A stretch of DNA of 64,000 nucleotides, taken from assembly GCA_965276005.1 (NCBI GenBank), contig OZ254962.1, positions 310,001 to 374,000 of the forward strand, given 5' to 3'. Of the stretch, positions 23,808 to 32,781 are shown in pieces. Origin of the DNA: G965232465 sp965276005. Lineage in GTDB: Bacteria; Pseudomonadota; Alphaproteobacteria; JAQWUY01. The translations under genes and the position numbers were made by a program. The notes under the pieces are model-generated. The model searched no databases and was not told the DNA's origin. It was given only the letters and a program-made list of their open reading frames with translations. Position 1 is the stretch's first letter. Each line of letters begins with the position of its first letter.

Positions 23808-26360
23808 TTACCTGAAAGGCAAAAAGTATTTAAACAGTATGGTACTGTCGTTGTTGTTTCTGATATGCCCGTGATCTTTGCTTATTTTGGTTTTTACTGT
23901 CCATGGGGTGCTGTCAAAATCGTAGTATGCCTCCAGCGATACTTGCCGTCCGCTTGGGGTTGGGCTGATGGTTTGGGTGCCGTAGGATAGGTCTGGGTTG
24001 TAGCTGTCGCCGCTGATACGGTTTACGAAGGTAACATCCATACTGCCCCGTTCTAATCTGAGCGGTTGGTACAGGGCGATGCCGAATGTGCCTTGTGGGG
24101 TTTTGCGGTGTGCCATGACGCTGAAGCTGCTGGCTATCAGACCGCTGATGTTGGTGATGGCACGGGTTGCGGTGCCGTTGGTGGTGGTCGCCGATGCGGT
24201 GGCGTCATAGCGGATGTCCCAGCCGTTTTTGTGGGTTACATGTTTGCGATTGACATAAGCGGTATGCGTCCGCCCCAAGCCCCCATATGCCCCGGCAAAA
24301 GACGCCCCTAATACGGTGCCTTGTTCGGTGTGGATGCCGATGTTGACGATGGTATTTTGTTGCGGTTTTTGGTACGATAGCTGGGTGGTAAATGCCCGCT
24401 TGTCCACTTTTTCGCCTTGTGGTTTTTCTGCATTAAAGCGGCTGATAAACGACAGGCTATCGCTGTGGCGGTATGCCAGCTGTATGGGTTTTGTAGTGGT
24501 ATCGGCAAACGGCATGTTGTGTTCTGTATATTCTAGGTTATCGAATCGCTGAGCGGTGGTCTCAATAAACGCTATGGTGCCATTGCCCACAGGATAGGAT
24601 TTTGGCGTATAGGCGGTTTTGTCGAAATCAAAGAAAGTATTGTTGTTACTAGGGGCGGTTGTGCGTATATTGTCGCCCATGTTATAGGCAAACCCCGCCC
24701 CCATCGAATCGAGTGTAAAAGTATCGACATGGGAAAACCCAAGCGATAAGCCATCGCCAAACACTGATGAAGACTGTACAAAGCTGTTGCGAACATCAAA
24801 TTTTTGTGCACTGTATAAGTTTATACCGGATGTGGGTAATCCCGAAGGACCTATTGATCTTGTCGCCAAGTCCACCCGCAAGATACCCCGCCCGAATTCA
24901 TCGGAATATCCATTTTTATCGGGTACGATTTCTTTTTCATTTACATCGTGCAATTTTTTGCCATCTGCGGTTTCGTGTCGAGCGGATGCTAGGATTCTCT
25001 GGCGTACCCAGCGGTTGTCTTTGCCTTGACCTTTAAACATTTGTTTGACCACTGCCATAGCACCGGCAACTACGGGGGCGGCGGCAGAGGTGCCTTGATT
25101 GTCCCCCAACTTGCCATCGGGCTGTACATGTTTGCCACCATTTACAACCGCCGCTAGACAATACTTTTTTGCTTTCCCACAGCGTCCTGAATACCACGCC
25201 CGTTTGTAGATTTCGCCATTCGAGTTGTCCTCCGAATTGTCGATGGCAGCAACCGCTAACCAATAGTCTTCGATTTTGGATTCTTGGCAGTTTTCTTTGT
25301 CATTTTCGCATTCTGCTTTTGTAATCTCTTTTTTTCCAGAAAAGTATTTAATTTCGGAAAATCGACCGGGTAGACTGCCGGCAAACACAGGGTTTGCATC
25401 TGCACGATTGCCCGCCGCCCATACCCATATGGGGGCATCACGGTTGTTGTCTCTATCGTCTTTAAGTCCTTCGATAAAACCCTTACCATAATGGGTTTCG
25501 TAAGCGGCTTCTGATACTTTCGAATCGTATCCGCCTTTACATTGGATGTCATACAATGCCTGTAAATCGGCTGCACTGATTTGTCTTTTCATTGTTTTGG
25601 TAATGTTAAGTTTTTCACCGATCACATTGCCATCTTTGTCTATAATCTCATCATATGTACCCGTGTATATCTTTTTACCACTATTGATAGCATCCGTGTA
25701 CGATGTACATAGCACCATGCGCAATTCGGGGTTGCGTTGTTCGTCTAGGACACCATCATCGTCTTTAGCGTCGTACAACAATGAACGCACGGCATTGCTA
25801 AGATCTCGCCCTTTCTGGGTAAGTTTGCTATCGACTTCCTTTACACCTGTAACACCAGTGTATGTTGTATGGGGTAGGAATCCCCAACTGTTGCTAATGG
25901 CAACCAAATTTTCGTCTTTGGCATGTTTGTAAATTTCGGTTATATCCAATTTATCGGGACCATGCTGTTCCACCTGAGGGGTATCGACTTGATAGGCGAT
26001 TGCCTTTGCCTCAGGGGCAATGCCATAATCCTTGCCAATGGAAATGGATGTAACCATATCCGCATGATCAGCATCTTTAGTCGAATGCTTCACAATCTTT
26101 TCATTTTTGAAATCCCCACCTTGTCCATCCGAAGAGAGCTTTATACCATACTCAAGTCGACCTTTTACTTGATCCCAGTCTTTATTGCTAACCTTAGGCT
26201 CGATAATACCAATTTTCTGCCCTGCACCGGTATAAATGGTTTTGTCTAATCCAGATGCTTTTTGTTGCGGTTGCCACCCCCGGGCGTTCGAGAGATCCCC
26301 TAAGCACCCTGACAACAACACAGATACGCAGGTTACGGATACTATATGTACTATTTTCAT
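23808..26360 (-). CDS. Subtilisin-family (S8) lipoprotein with C-terminal barrel-like domain
   Basis: Predicted outer-membrane serine protease of 850 residues. The leader ends in LLSGC, a lipobox, as in NalP-type autotransporter proteases. The S8 core runs to about residue 500: His99 in DHADMVTSI, Asn318 in WAAGN and Ser425 in GTSAAAPVVAG. The expected catalytic Asp motif reads GIIEPKV, so Glu54 stands where Asp is usual. The last 300 residues are rich in alternating hydrophobic and aromatic positions and look like a beta-barrel translocator, though the end (FKYFLPFR) is not a classical Phe terminus. AAGGAG lies 7 bases before the ATG. It sits leftward between adk and rpsM, interrupting the ribosomal supercluster. 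Secretion through its own barrel is inference. Confidence 0.85.
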   Translation of the reverse strand: MKIVHIVSVTCVSVLLSGCLGDLSNARGWQPQQKASGLDKTIYTGAGQKIGIIEPKVSNKDWDQVKGRLEYGIKLSSDGQGGDFKNEKIVKHSTKDADHADMVTSISIGKDYGIAPEAKAIAYQVDTPQVEQHGPDKLDITEIYKHAKDENLVAISNSWGFLPHTTYTGVTGVKEVDSKLTQKGRDLSNAVRSLLYDAKDDDGVLDEQRNPELRMVLCTSYTDAINSGKKIYTGTYDEIIDKDGNVIGEKLNITKTMKRQISAADLQALYDIQCKGGYDSKVSEAAYETHYGKGFIEGLKDDRDNNRDAPIWVWAAGNRADANPVFAGSLPGRFSEIKYFSGKKEITKAECENDKENCQESKIEDYWLAVAAIDNSEDNSNGEIYKRAWYSGRCGKAKKYCLAAVVNGGKHVQPDGKLGDNQGTSAAAPVVAGAMAVVKQMFKGQGKDNRWVRQRILASARHETADGKKLHDVNEKEIVPDKNGYSDEFGRGILRVDLATRSIGPSGLPTSGINLYSAQKFDVRNSFVQSSSVFGDGLSLGFSHVDTFTLDSMGAGFAYNMGDNIRTTAPSNNNTFFDFDKTAYTPKSYPVGNGTIAFIETTAQRFDNLEYTEHNMPFADTTTKPIQLAYRHSDSLSFISRFNAEKPQGEKVDKRAFTTQLSYQKPQQNTIVNIGIHTEQGTVLGASFAGAYGGLGRTHTAYVNRKHVTHKNGWDIRYDATASATTTNGTATRAITNISGLIASSFSVMAHRKTPQGTFGIALYQPLRLERGSMDVTFVNRISGDSYNPDLSYGTQTISPTPSGRQVSLEAYYDFDSTPWTVKTKISKDHGHIRNNNDSTILFKYFLPFR

Positions 26361-26467
26361 TATGACTCCTTGTATTATTTTGATACTGTGATGGGTATTT
26401 TATACATGATAATAAGGCGATGTGCAACAATAAAATGCTACAGTCCAAAAAAATATATAAAAATCGC

Positions 26468-26496
26468 TTGACTCGCACAGGCAAATACCCTATTAA
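26468..26496 (+). promoter_or_regulatory. Promoter of the alpha operon (rpsM)
   Basis: TTGACT (26468-26473), 17-base spacer, TATTAA (26491-26496), 160 bases before rpsM and divergent from the S8 gene. It makes the alpha operon independent of spc. Confidence 0.6.
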
Positions 26497-26539
26497 AATC
26501 CTACCTGTGTGTTACACGGGGGGCGGTTGTGCGGAAAAA

Positions 26540-26576
26540 TCGACACAAGACCGACATAAAATCGGTACAGAGTCGA
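26540..26576 (+). promoter_or_regulatory. Structured leader before rpsM
   Basis: Nested stems: outer TCGAC/GTCGA (26540-26544 with 26572-26576) and inner ACCGA/TCGGT (26550-26554 with 26562-26566), separated by a symmetric 5/5 internal loop and closed by a 7-base loop. It is a candidate ribosomal-protein binding leader; only the folding potential is seen. Confidence 0.4.
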
Positions 26577-26655
26577 ATAAGTATGGTGTAATCGCCTGCG
26601 TTTGAGATAGGGGATGGGCCCCTGTTTAGCAGTATTTATATAAGGACTATAGAAT

Positions 26656-27024
26656 ATGGCTCGTATATCTGGTGTCAATATCCCAACCGACAAACGGGTG
26701 GTGGTATCGCTGACATATATTCACGGTATCGGTGCGACAATTGCCAAACAAATTTGTACTAAAGCCGAAATCGGCGAAGGGGATCGCATCAAAGATTTAT
26801 CCGATGAAAAATTGGCAAAAATTCGGGAAATTATCGACAACGACTACGAAGTTGAGGGCGATTTACGCCGCAAAGTGTCGTTGGATATTAAACGGCTGTT
26901 GGACTTGGGGTGTTATCGGGGGTTGCGGCACCGTAAACGCTTGCCCGTGCGGGGACAACGCACCAAGACCAACGCCCGTACCCGCAAGGGTAAATCGGTT
27001 CCCATTGCCGGCAAGAAAAAATAA
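26656..27024 (+). CDS. rpsM: 30S ribosomal protein S13
   Basis: Small-subunit head protein forming intersubunit bridges. It begins MARISGVNIPTDKRVVVSLT and contains the GCYRGLRHRKRLPVRGQRTK signature. The 122-residue length is standard. AAGGAC lies before the ATG. First gene of the alpha operon here. Confidence 0.98.
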   Translation: MARISGVNIPTDKRVVVSLTYIHGIGATIAKQICTKAEIGEGDRIKDLSDEKLAKIREIIDNDYEVEGDLRRKVSLDIKRLLDLGCYRGLRHRKRLPVRGQRTKTNARTRKGKSVPIAGKKK

Positions 27025-27039
27025 CGAGAGAGGTATACA

Positions 27040-27426
27040 ATGGCTAAAGCACCTGCACGCAAACGGCGTGAGAAAAAGAATATTGCCGCCGGCGTGGCAC
27101 ATATCAATTCCACTTTTAACAACACGATGGTTACTATTACCGATATTCAAGGCAATGCTATCGCTTGGTCTTCTGCGGGCATGCAAGGGTTTAAGGGATC
27201 GAGAAAATCCACCCCCTATGCGGCACAAATAGCGGCAGAAGATGCGGGCAAAAAAGCCCAAGAACACGGTATCAAAACCCTAGAAGTCAATGTCAAAGGT
27301 CCCGGCTCCGGTCGTGAATCGGCGTTGCGGGCGTTGCATGCTTTGGGCATTACCATTACCGCTATTCGTGATGTAACACCTATTCCACACAATGGATGTC
27401 GCCCCCGTAAACGCCGCCGGGTGTAA
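27040..27426 (+). CDS. rpsK: 30S ribosomal protein S11
   Basis: Small-subunit platform protein. It contains AHINSTFNNTMVTITDIQGN and the closing DVTPIPHNGCRPRKRRRV, both diagnostic. The 128-residue length is normal. It lies 15 bases after rpsM and 118 before rpoA. Confidence 0.98.
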   Translation: MAKAPARKRREKKNIAAGVAHINSTFNNTMVTITDIQGNAIAWSSAGMQGFKGSRKSTPYAAQIAAEDAGKKAQEHGIKTLEVNVKGPGSGRESALRALHALGITITAIRDVTPIPHNGCRPRKRRRV

Positions 27427-27544
27427 TTTGGGGGGATTTGCCAACACACAACGCCTGTGTATTGTCGGGTGTGTGCGGTGTGTTGGGGTTTATCAATGGG
27501 AATGATAAGAATGGTTCCCACAAGGTATTATAAGGACTATTATT

Positions 27545-28582
27545 ATGACAAGCACTATACACAAGAACGATCAAAAAAATTGGCAAGAACTGATTAAGCC
27601 CGAGTCTTTAACCATGTCGGCGGGGCTGAACCCCAATCGCAATGCCACTTTGGTTGCCGAACCGCTAGAGCGGGGGTTTGGTTTGACTTTGGGCAATGCG
27701 TTAAGACGGGTGTTGCTGTCATCCTTGCAAGGGGCGGCGGTAAAAGGCATACACATACAAGGGGTGCTACACGAATTTTCCAGTATCGCCGGCGTAAAAG
27801 AAGATGTAACCGATATTGTCCTAAATGTCAAAGCGTTGGCAATTAGCATGAAAGACCTAAGCGATAAACGCATGGCATTATCTGCGGTGGGACCTTGTGA
27901 AGTTACCGCCGATCAAATACAGCTGCCGGGCGATGTGGAAATTACGAACCCTGACTTGGTGATTTGTACTCTGGACGAGGGGGCAAAGATCGATATGGAA
28001 TTTATTATCGGGCGGGGCAAAGGTTATGTGTCAGCGGCAAAAAACCGCACTGATGATTCGCCGATTGGCTTTATTCCTGTGGATTCGATCTTTTCGCCCG
28101 TACGGCAGGTGTCGTATAAAGTGGAAAATACCCGGGTGGGGGAAAATACCGATTATGACAAATTGTCGATGAAGGTCGAAACAAACGGCGTTATCACCCC
28201 CGAAGATGCTATTGCTTTGGCAGCACGGATTTTACAAGACCAATTGCAATCGTTTGTCAACTTCGAAGACCCGGCGGCACTGATCGAAGAAAAAGGCGTC
28301 GAAGAGCTGCCGTTTAACGCAAGCCTACTTCGCAAAGTCGAGGAACTGGAGCTGTCTGTACGGTCGGCAAATTGCCTAAAAAATGCCAATATCGGCTATA
28401 TCGGCGAATTGGTAAAAATGACCGAGTTGGATTTACTACGGACACCCAACTTCGGACGCAAATCGTTAAACGAAATCAAAGAAGTGTTGTCGACTATGGA
28501 ATTGTCGTTGGGCATGCAGGTCGATAACTTTCCACCAGAAAACATCGAAGAACTGGCAAAGCGGGTCGAAGACATCTATTAA
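27545..28582 (+). CDS. rpoA: RNA polymerase alpha subunit
   Basis: Assembly scaffold of RNA polymerase, with a C-terminal domain that binds UP elements and activators. The N-terminal domain has EPLERGFGLTLGNALRRVLL. The C-terminal domain ends with LLRTPNFGRKSLNEIKEVL and LSLGMQVD. The 345-residue length is slightly above E. coli. Followed after four bases by a DNA methyltransferase instead of rplQ. Confidence 0.98.
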   Translation: MTSTIHKNDQKNWQELIKPESLTMSAGLNPNRNATLVAEPLERGFGLTLGNALRRVLLSSLQGAAVKGIHIQGVLHEFSSIAGVKEDVTDIVLNVKALAISMKDLSDKRMALSAVGPCEVTADQIQLPGDVEITNPDLVICTLDEGAKIDMEFIIGRGKGYVSAAKNRTDDSPIGFIPVDSIFSPVRQVSYKVENTRVGENTDYDKLSMKVETNGVITPEDAIALAARILQDQLQSFVNFEDPAALIEEKGVEELPFNASLLRKVEELELSVRSANCLKNANIGYIGELVKMTELDLLRTPNFGRKSLNEIKEVLSTMELSLGMQVDNFPPENIEELAKRVEDIY

Positions 28583-28586
28583 GTAC

Positions 28587-29534
28587 ATGGCGTATACAAT
28601 ATATAACGAATCTTGCTTGGGGTTGTCGCATGTTGCCGATAACAGTATCGACTGCCTTGCTACGGATCCGCCTTATGGCATCGGTTATCACAATATGGAT
28701 TGGGACAAGGCGTTGCCGCCGGCGGACACTTGGGCGGATTGCTTGCGGGTGTTAAAACCGGGGGCGTTTGGCTGTGTGTTCTCATCTGTGCGGCTGATGC
28801 ACCGCATGATGGTTGCCGTTGAGGATGCGGGGTTTGTTATCAAAGATGTACTGTTTTGGGCGTACCTAAACGGTATGCCGAAGAGCCGTAATGTAGCCCT
28901 TGACATCGACAAGGAATTAGGTGTCGAGAGTGAAGTTGTCGGGGCATACAAATATGTACAGGGTTACAAAAAAGGCGGGGCGGAAAATTATTTCGCAAAC
29001 GCCCCCAAAAAGGTTTTATCCCCCGTCAGCAAACAAGGCAAAACATACAACGGGGCGGGCAACGGTATAAAGCCCGTGTACGAACCTATTATATTGGTAC
29101 AAAAGCCGCTCGAAAAGGGTTTAAGTGTTGCCAAAAATATTTTAAAACACGGGGTAGGGGCGTTAAATTTGGAACACACCCGTATCCCATACGCAGAAAA
29201 CGACAGCAAAGTCGGACACAACCCGCACCCAAAAGGCAGAGTATGCGGCAATATTATCCGCACAGAGCCATTCGAAGACGGATACGATAAATTTTTCTTG
29301 GTGCCAAAGGTACGGCAAAATAAAGACGATTTTAACACCCACCCGACCTTAAAGCCCGTCCCCATTATGGATCATATTATCACATTGACATCGTTCGAAG
29401 GACACACCGTTCTCGACCCGTTTATGGGCAGCGGCAGCACCGGCGTATCCGCATTGGGGTTAAAACGGGATTTTGTCGGCTATGAATTAAGCAAACACTA
29501 TTATGACATAGCCCAAAAGCGACTCCCTACATAG
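28587..29534 (+). CDS. Solitary DNA methyltransferase inserted between rpoA and rplQ
   Basis: SAM-dependent DNA amino-methyltransferase of 315 residues. The catalytic DPPY is near the N-terminus (27-30) and the SAM-binding DPFMGSGSTG near the C-terminus (277-286), the beta-class order. The region between is the likely target-recognition domain. No nuclease gene is adjacent. It starts four bases after the rpoA stop without a clear ribosome site, so translation probably depends on rpoA. rplQ behind it has its own promoter. Whether it marks adenine N6 or cytosine N4 cannot be decided from the motif; DPPY favours adenine. Its position in a core operon indicates acquisition by transfer. Confidence 0.9.
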   Translation: MAYTIYNESCLGLSHVADNSIDCLATDPPYGIGYHNMDWDKALPPADTWADCLRVLKPGAFGCVFSSVRLMHRMMVAVEDAGFVIKDVLFWAYLNGMPKSRNVALDIDKELGVESEVVGAYKYVQGYKKGGAENYFANAPKKVLSPVSKQGKTYNGAGNGIKPVYEPIILVQKPLEKGLSVAKNILKHGVGALNLEHTRIPYAENDSKVGHNPHPKGRVCGNIIRTEPFEDGYDKFFLVPKVRQNKDDFNTHPTLKPVPIMDHIITLTSFEGHTVLDPFMGSGSTGVSALGLKRDFVGYELSKHYYDIAQKRLPT

Positions 29535-29555
29535 GCAGTATCTGTAAATAATGTC

Positions 29556-29584
29556 TTGACACCGTTTTAAAAATCCCTTATAAC
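29556..29584 (+). promoter_or_regulatory. Promoter of rplQ
   Basis: TTGACA (29556-29561), 17-base spacer, TATAAC (29579-29584): close to consensus, 110 bases before rplQ and just after the inserted methyltransferase. Confidence 0.7.
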
Positions 29585-29694
29585 CCCTTGTGCAGCGAAT
29601 GGCTGTTGAAAATCCCGCCTGCATTGGCACCAAGGTTTTACTATCTGAGCGGTGTAGGTATACCATAATATTTTAACAACAAGGACTTATTATC

Positions 29695-30114
29695 ATGCGT
29701 CATAATATAAAACGCCGTAAATTAAATCGCACCGCCTCGCACCGTAAAGCGTTGTTTATGAATCTCGCCAATGCCCTGATTAAACACGAACAGATTGTTA
29801 CCACTTTGCCAAAAGCCAAAGAATTAAAATCGGTTATCGATAAATTGATTACTCTGGGCAAAAAAGGCACCCTTGCCCACCGCCGGCGAGCGTTTGCACA
29901 GCTCAGAGATGATGCTATGGTGGCAAAGCTGTTCGACACATTGGCACAGCGGTACAAAGACCGCCCCGGCGGTTATAGTCGAGTGCTAAAAGCTGGTTTT
30001 CGCAAAGGCGACATGGCACCTGTTGCCGTTATCGAATTGGTCGATCGAGATGTAAACGCTAAGGGACAAGACAGCGGACCCACAGCCGAAACGGTGTCAG
30101 AAGAGTCCGCATAA
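29695..30114 (+). CDS. rplQ: 50S ribosomal protein L17
   Basis: Large-subunit protein at the tunnel exit. It starts MRHNIKRRKLNRTASHRKAL and contains GGYSRVLKAGFRKGDMAPVA, both diagnostic. The 139-residue length includes a short polar tail. AAGGAC lies before the ATG. Normally directly behind rpoA, here separated from it by 1.1 kb. Confidence 0.98.
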   Translation: MRHNIKRRKLNRTASHRKALFMNLANALIKHEQIVTTLPKAKELKSVIDKLITLGKKGTLAHRRRAFAQLRDDAMVAKLFDTLAQRYKDRPGGYSRVLKAGFRKGDMAPVAVIELVDRDVNAKGQDSGPTAETVSEESA

Positions 30115-30118
30115 AATC

Positions 30119-30874
30119 TTATCGCAGTTTGCGTATATTTTGCTTGTGCGTGTATGTGCCTGTGGGCCATTTGTATTTGGGGTAGCTGTAGTCGGGGTTT
30201 TCGATGAGGTCAATAAAAGCGGGCATTTTTTGCTGTAGTTCGGTGCGGGTTTTTATTCGCATTTCGTCGCTGAATAGATCCGCTTGTGATCCCAAATACG
30301 CCGCCATCGCCAAATAGTGAAATTCGGTACTCTTGCAAGCCTTATCACAGGTAGGGTCGTCATAGGCATAATATCCCCTGCTTTCTGCCCTATCGTGTAT
30401 TTGGTACATCTTGCTGGTTTTATGATCGGAAAACACATATGGGTACGCCATGCCCCAGCCGGCATTTATAATCAAGTGGTGGATTTCTTCTTGGCTGGCG
30501 TCCCGTTCGCCATTGCTAGGGTTAGTTTCATAGGCGAATAAATCTTGATACCCATATTTTTGTAGCCGTTTGCGGGCAAAAAAGCCCAATCCGTTTTTGC
30601 TCATGGCAAGGATGGCGGTGTTTTGCCGTAACATATGGATAACGACTGTCTCATCGGCAACCCCGTCATAGTCGTTGTCCAGCCATTCGGCAGTTACCTG
30701 TACCGCATGTAGTACTTTATCTTCGGCAACGCTTCTAGTCGCACAAATGTATACGGATTCGAACACTGTATATATGGTGGTAAAATCTTTTTCGGAACAT
30801 GGGGGCGATACGGTGGTGGCTTGTACCGTCCATGCCGACAATAAACCGCCAACAAAGAAAAATATATTTTTCAT
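30119..30874 (-). CDS. Secreted protein with an EF-hand-like loop
   Basis: Unnamed 251-residue protein. The N-terminus MKNIFFFVGGLLSAWTVQA is a signal peptide with a likely cut after VQA. LDNDYDGVADE matches a calcium-binding EF-hand or dockerin-type loop (Asp at alternate positions). A later EEIHHLIINAGWGMAYPYVF stretch has paired His and Glu as in some metal sites. Four Cys could form disulfides in the periplasm. I recall secreted bacterial proteins with the same loop followed by a His-rich helix but know no function. Its ATG overlaps the cupin gene stop by four bases (30871-30874), so the two are co-translated. Confidence 0.65.
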   Translation of the reverse strand: MKNIFFFVGGLLSAWTVQATTVSPPCSEKDFTTIYTVFESVYICATRSVAEDKVLHAVQVTAEWLDNDYDGVADETVVIHMLRQNTAILAMSKNGLGFFARKRLQKYGYQDLFAYETNPSNGERDASQEEIHHLIINAGWGMAYPYVFSDHKTSKMYQIHDRAESRGYYAYDDPTCDKACKSTEFHYLAMAAYLGSQADLFSDEMRIKTRTELQQKMPAFIDLIENPDYSYPKYKWPTGTYTHKQNIRKLR

Positions 30875-31374
30875 CGGGTCAATCGCTCAATAAGCTGTGT
30901 GTGTTGTGGAAAAGTGTCGATCAACCTTTTATCTGCTAAAGTAAAGTCCGTAAACTCAAACCCAAACGACACCGTACACCCGACTAGGGAAAACGCCCCA
31001 TTCGCATACACTTCTGATGCAAACCACACGCCGGCGGGTACAGTGTATTGGGGGCGTTGCCCGTTTTCTAAATCCAGCCCGATGACCTGATTCGTATAGC
31101 TGCCATCCGTATCGATCATATGCACAATCAACGGATCGCCCGCATAAAAGTGCCATTGTTCGTCCGATTTAAGGCGGTGAAAAGCCGAAAAATTGCCCCG
31201 TTCGATCAAAAAATAAATCGCCGTTGCCAAGTGTCTGGGATCGACTACATCCGCCCGTATGTGCGACACGGCGACCGTATGGGCGGACTTATAGGTCTGC
31301 CTAAAATATCCCCCCTCCGGGTGGGGCAGTAAATCTAGGTTTTTCACCCAATATGTGGCGTCTTGTTGTGTCAT
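30871..31374 (-). CDS. Cupin_5 (DUF985) family protein
   Basis: Cytoplasmic cupin of 167 residues resembling yeast YML079w-type proteins. Recognisable segments are LLPHPEGGYFRQTYKS, ATAIYFLIERGNFSAFHRLK and DEQWHFYAGDPL, which supply cupin metal/ligand positions, and the late GFEFTDFTLAD. Function is unknown for the family. The ATG at 31374 has no ribosome site, and the -10 element lies about seven bases before it, so the mRNA may be leaderless. Upstream in-frame codons have no support. Confidence 0.75.
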   Translation of the reverse strand: MTQQDATYWVKNLDLLPHPEGGYFRQTYKSAHTVAVSHIRADVVDPRHLATAIYFLIERGNFSAFHRLKSDEQWHFYAGDPLIVHMIDTDGSYTNQVIGLDLENGQRPQYTVPAGVWFASEVYANGAFSLVGCTVSFGFEFTDFTLADKRLIDTFPQHTQLIERLTR

Positions 31375-31380
31375 GTTTTG

Positions 31381-31410
31381 TATATACAATTGCAATTTGT
31401 CCCATAACAA
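31381..31410 (-). promoter_or_regulatory. Promoter of the cupin/secreted protein pair
   Basis: Read leftward: TTGTTA (31410-31405), 18-base spacer, TATATA (31386-31381). The predicted start of transcription coincides with the cupin ATG. A perfect TATAAT for rarA lies on the other strand at 31416-31421. Confidence 0.45.
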
Positions 31411-31415
31411 TATAT

Positions 31416-31421
31416 TATAAT
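31416..31421 (+). promoter_or_regulatory. -10 element of rarA
   Basis: Perfect TATAAT, 18 bases before the rarA ATG. No convincing -35 is seen at the right distance. Confidence 0.4.
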
Positions 31422-31438
31422 GGCAAGGATGGCAACAT

Positions 31439-32731
31439 ATGAATGGATTATTTACCGACACACAACACCAACCGCTGGCGGATCGTTTACGCCCTCAGGA
31501 TATAAGCGAAGTTATCGGACAAGACCACCTGTTGCAACGGGGTGGGGGGCTGTATTATGCCGTGCGATCCCCGGTGTTGCCCAGTATGATATTGTGGGGC
31601 GGAGCCGGCTGTGGCAAAACCACATTGGCACGGGTACTTGTCGACCGTACCGCCTATCGTTTTCAATCCGTATCGGCGGTTTTTTCTGGCGTTGCTGAGT
31701 TACGCACTATATTTGCAACAGCTGCGAAAAATCACCAAATGGGCGAAAAAACCGTGTTGTTTGTCGACGAAATCCATCGGTTTAACAAATCACAACAAGA
31801 TAGTTTCTTGCCGTTTGTGGAAAATGGCACGGTGATTTTGATTGGGGCAACCACCGAAAATCCGTCTTTTGAATTAAACCCGGCATTGTTGAGTCGCTGT
31901 CAAGTGTTTACCTTAAACGCCCTAACCGCAGAGCACATGGCGGTGTTGTTACAACGGGCGGAGCGGGTGATGGCAACCACCGTTCCCCTCGATGATACGG
32001 CACGGGACGCTTTGTGCCATATGGCGGACGGGGACGGGCGGTATTTTTTAAACATGGTGGAGATGCTGATGGGGGTTTCTGTCGCTGAACCGATGACCTG
32101 CGAACAGCTGGTGACGGTGGTACAACGCCGTATGCCCGTATATGATAAATCTGCAGACAGCCACTACAATATGTTATCTGCCTTTCATAAATCGGTGCGG
32201 GGGTCTGATGTGCAGGCGTCTTTATTTTATTTGGGGCGGATGTTAGCGGCGGGCGAAGATCCGTTGCATATCGCCCGTAGAATGCTGTGTATTGCCTATG
32301 AAGATGTGGGGCTTGCCGATCCTATGGCGGCACAGCAGGCAACTATGGCATGGGATACCTTTCACCGCTTGGGCAGCCCAGAGGGCGAACGGGCGTTGGT
32401 GCAATGCTGTATTTATTTGGCGACCGCCCCTAAATCGAATGCGGTCGAGCTTGCCACGGGTGCGGCACTTGCAGCGGGTAAGAAATATGCCCATATTGCC
32501 CCGCCGAAAAATATTCTCAATGCCCCGACAAAAATGATGCAAGACATGGGCTATAACGCCGGCTACCAATACGACCACGACCACCCGGACGGGTACAGCG
32601 GGCAAAATTTCTTTCCCGAAGACATAGGGCGGCTACACTTATACACCCCCATCGCCCGGGGATTCGAACGGGAGATAAAAAAACGCTACGACTATTATGA
32701 AAAACTGCGGGCAAACCGTCAGAAAAACTAA
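31439..32731 (+). CDS. rarA: Replication-associated recombination protein RarA (MgsA)
   Basis: AAA+ ATPase that acts at stalled forks and binds SSB. It starts with LADRLRPQDISEVIGQDHLL. Walker A is WGGAGCGKTTLA, Walker B is VLFVDEIHRFNKSQQD, and the GATTENPSFELNPALLSRC sensor segment is typical. The C-terminal tetramerisation part includes SAFHKSVRGSDVQASLFYLG. The 430-residue length is normal. AAGGA lies before the ATG. Confidence 0.95.
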   Translation: MNGLFTDTQHQPLADRLRPQDISEVIGQDHLLQRGGGLYYAVRSPVLPSMILWGGAGCGKTTLARVLVDRTAYRFQSVSAVFSGVAELRTIFATAAKNHQMGEKTVLFVDEIHRFNKSQQDSFLPFVENGTVILIGATTENPSFELNPALLSRCQVFTLNALTAEHMAVLLQRAERVMATTVPLDDTARDALCHMADGDGRYFLNMVEMLMGVSVAEPMTCEQLVTVVQRRMPVYDKSADSHYNMLSAFHKSVRGSDVQASLFYLGRMLAAGEDPLHIARRMLCIAYEDVGLADPMAAQQATMAWDTFHRLGSPEGERALVQCCIYLATAPKSNAVELATGAALAAGKKYAHIAPPKNILNAPTKMMQDMGYNAGYQYDHDHPDGYSGQNFFPEDIGRLHLYTPIARGFEREIKKRYDYYEKLRANRQKN

Positions 32732-32781
32732 TATGTTTACGGTGGTTTACATTTGTGCACTTTTGGCGTATGATGCCGCCT

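Noticed and set aside
32732..32781. Fluoride riboswitch before crcB
   Set aside because: Spacer too short and lacks the conserved core.
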